Positions 7,197-8,464 of a stretch of DNA of 8,464 nucleotides are shown here, in pieces. Numbering within the stretch: the first letter of the stretch is position 1; every line of letters starts with the position of its first letter. The stretch is from assembly GCA_002432545.1 (NCBI GenBank), contig DJFR01000001.1, positions 1 through 8,464 on the forward strand, read 5' to 3'. The notes beneath the pieces are model-generated. The model was not told where the DNA came from and did no database searches. It saw nothing but the letters and a program-made list of their open reading frames with translations. The position numbers were made by a program, and so were the translations under genes. The DNA comes from Flammeovirgaceae bacterium UBA5867 (GTDB lineage Bacteria; Bacteroidota; Bacteroidia; Cytophagales; Cyclobacteriaceae).

Positions 7197-8294
7197 TCAA
7201 TAGATACGCCCTATATTCTCAACTATAATTTTCTTTAGTTCAAGGGGCTCGATCAGTCCTTGTTTGCCGTAAATGATCTTGCCGCCCGGAGCAATAAACA
7301 AAGTATAGGGCAGCGAGCCTTCCCATTTCTTATCAAGCGCTTCCATAAAACCATACTTGTCGCCTTTAAATATATAGTTCTTCATAGAGGCCTGTTTCTT
7401 GGTAAGGAAGTTAAGCGCATTGGGTTTACGGTTAATATCATCGAGACTGATAGTAATTAACTCAAACTCGCGGTTGCGATACATGCGGTTCATATTTACA
7501 AACTCCGGAAACTCGGTAACGCACGGTCCGCACCAGGTAGCCCATACGTTGATGAGCTTGTAATTTATACCATCGTTCCTGAGCAATTCTTTTATACCGG
7601 CTATATCTACCTCATCAATCGCTATTTTTTCTTTTGCCCATTCTTCAGTTGCCTTGTTGGCATAGTCGCGTTTGTCGGGCCATTTAATGGAGCAGCCAAA
7701 TGTTTTGGTTTTTTCCACCGGCACAGGTTTAGTATTTAATAAAGCATCCAGTGCATTGCGCGTATCATGCGTTTTGGCAGTGCCGGGTTTTTCGCCATCA
7801 TCGATGCGGCCGGTATAGCGAAGCGTGCGCTTGTCATCGAATATAAATACATGCGGTGTAGCTTGCGGGCCGTATAGCTTTGAGACAGCAGAAGTTTCAC
7901 CATCAAACAAGTATGGAAAATTATACTGCTTGTTCTTTGCGCGTATCTTCATCTCTTCAAATGAATCGCTCAGGTCCGTATAGCCTAATTCGTCCAGGCG
8001 CACCGACTGCGGATCATTCGGTGAGATAGCAACAATGCCAACGCCCTTGCTGCTATAGTCTGCTACAAGCTGTTTAATGCGGTCCTCGTAAGCCTGTGCT
8101 GTAGGGCAATGGTTACAGGTAAAGACGATGGCGAGTACTTTATACTTCGCAAAATCATCAAGCGTATACGTTTTGCCATCCGTGGCTGGCAAAGAAAATG
8201 CAGGAGCCTTGGCTCCGATTTCAAGCGGGGTGGGGTCTGAGGCGAATGCCAGCCGGGAAAAAAGACCCAGAATGAGTAAAAAGAAGGACTTCAT
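7197..8294 (-). CDS. Exported tandem thioredoxin-fold protein (peroxiredoxin-like domain plus TlpA-like domain)
   Basis: 365 residues. A signal peptide is likely (MKSFFLLILGLFSRLAFA, cleavage near 18/19), placing the protein in the periplasm. Domain 1 (about 25-200) is an AhpC/TSA-redoxin-like fold: IGAKAPAFSLPATDGK (26-41), a FTCNHCPTA centre with Cys60 and Cys63, a cis-Pro in QATPHVF (144-150), and a GCSIKW segment with Cys201, all familiar from the PRX-like group of redoxins. Domain 2 (about 225-365) is TlpA/ResA-like, with WATWCGPC (Cys255 and Cys258) and a cis-Pro in SLPYTLF (327-333). It probably acts as a thiol-disulfide oxidoreductase in the envelope; its partners cannot be read from context. 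The ATG at 8294 is set by the signal peptide. No Shine-Dalgarno sequence; TAACTTTA (minus strand, 8331-8324) is a weak -7 candidate. It converges on rmuC. Confidence 0.85.
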   Translation of the reverse strand: MKSFFLLILGLFSRLAFASDPTPLEIGAKAPAFSLPATDGKTYTLDDFAKYKVLAIVFTCNHCPTAQAYEDRIKQLVADYSSKGVGIVAISPNDPQSVRLDELGYTDLSDSFEEMKIRAKNKQYNFPYLFDGETSAVSKLYGPQATPHVFIFDDKRTLRYTGRIDDGEKPGTAKTHDTRNALDALLNTKPVPVEKTKTFGCSIKWPDKRDYANKATEEWAKEKIAIDEVDIAGIKELLRNDGINYKLINVWATWCGPCVTEFPEFVNMNRMYRNREFELITISLDDINRKPNALNFLTKKQASMKNYIFKGDKYGFMEALDKKWEGSLPYTLFIAPGGKIIYGKQGLIEPLELKKIIVENIGRIY

Positions 8295-8464
8295 GGCGAA
8301 AGGGTTATTTGATTTAAGTATCTTAAAGTTAATTAAAAGTTATTTTTGTCGAATAGAAGAGTGTCTCCTTAAAATTTACCGGTTAGGCATTTCGTTTGAT
8401 CGCCTTAAAAGACCTTCAGTCGGTTGTTGAATACGATTCGGGTAACATTAACAGTTTATATCTT
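8295..8464. other. Gene-free right edge
   Basis: These 170 bp upstream of the thioredoxin-like gene hold no supported ORF. They are AT-rich near the gene (two TAACTTT-type boxes on the minus strand, 8324-8342) and probably contain its promoter. A neighbouring gene may begin past the edge. Confidence 0.4.

Noticed and set aside
8128..8430. Plus-strand ORF of 100 codons at the right edge
   Set aside because: Over half of it lies antisense to the signal peptide and first domain of the thioredoxin-like gene, and the remainder shows no domain.

Overview
The window looks like ordinary chromosome of a Bacteroidota bacterium, most likely of the Cytophagales type. The evidence is the gene content (a short-subunit malic enzyme with a phosphotransacetylase-like tail, RlmB, ornithine aminotransferase, RmuC, a secreted thioredoxin-fold protein), the lack of Shine-Dalgarno sequences before the starts, and upstream motifs matching the Bacteroidota -7 element TAnnTTTG. 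No RNA gene, mobile element, CRISPR array or phage gene was seen, and I do not recognise any defence or other dedicated gene system here. The most unusual signals are in the DNA text itself: TATA enrichment and long perfect hairpins.

Layout. (1) 1-957, +: the C-terminal 318 residues of a membrane-anchored protein with a degenerate P-loop, running in from the left edge. (2) 1019-3298, -: maeB, malic enzyme. (3) 3443-4183, +: rlmB, 23S rRNA 2'-O-ribose methyltransferase. (4) 4290-5528, -: rocD, ornithine aminotransferase. (5) 5822-7144, +: rmuC. (6) 7197-8294, -: an exported protein with two thioredoxin folds. (7) 8295-8464: a gene-free end, probably the upstream region of gene 6.

The six genes alternate strictly in strand (+ - + - + -), so none shares an operon with a neighbour in the window. 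Each of the three convergent gaps (958-1018, 4184-4289, 7145-7196) holds one long, perfectly paired inverted repeat that can serve both converging genes. The two divergent gaps (3299-3442, 5529-5821) hold the candidate promoters and two short dyads.

The genes do not form one pathway. maeB (malate to pyruvate) and rocD (ornithine to glutamate semialdehyde) belong to central carbon and amino-acid metabolism, rlmB to ribosome maturation, rmuC to DNA maintenance, and the last gene to envelope redox chemistry. Across all of them the tetramer TATA is over-used, and isoleucine codon choice depends strongly on whether the preceding base is T.
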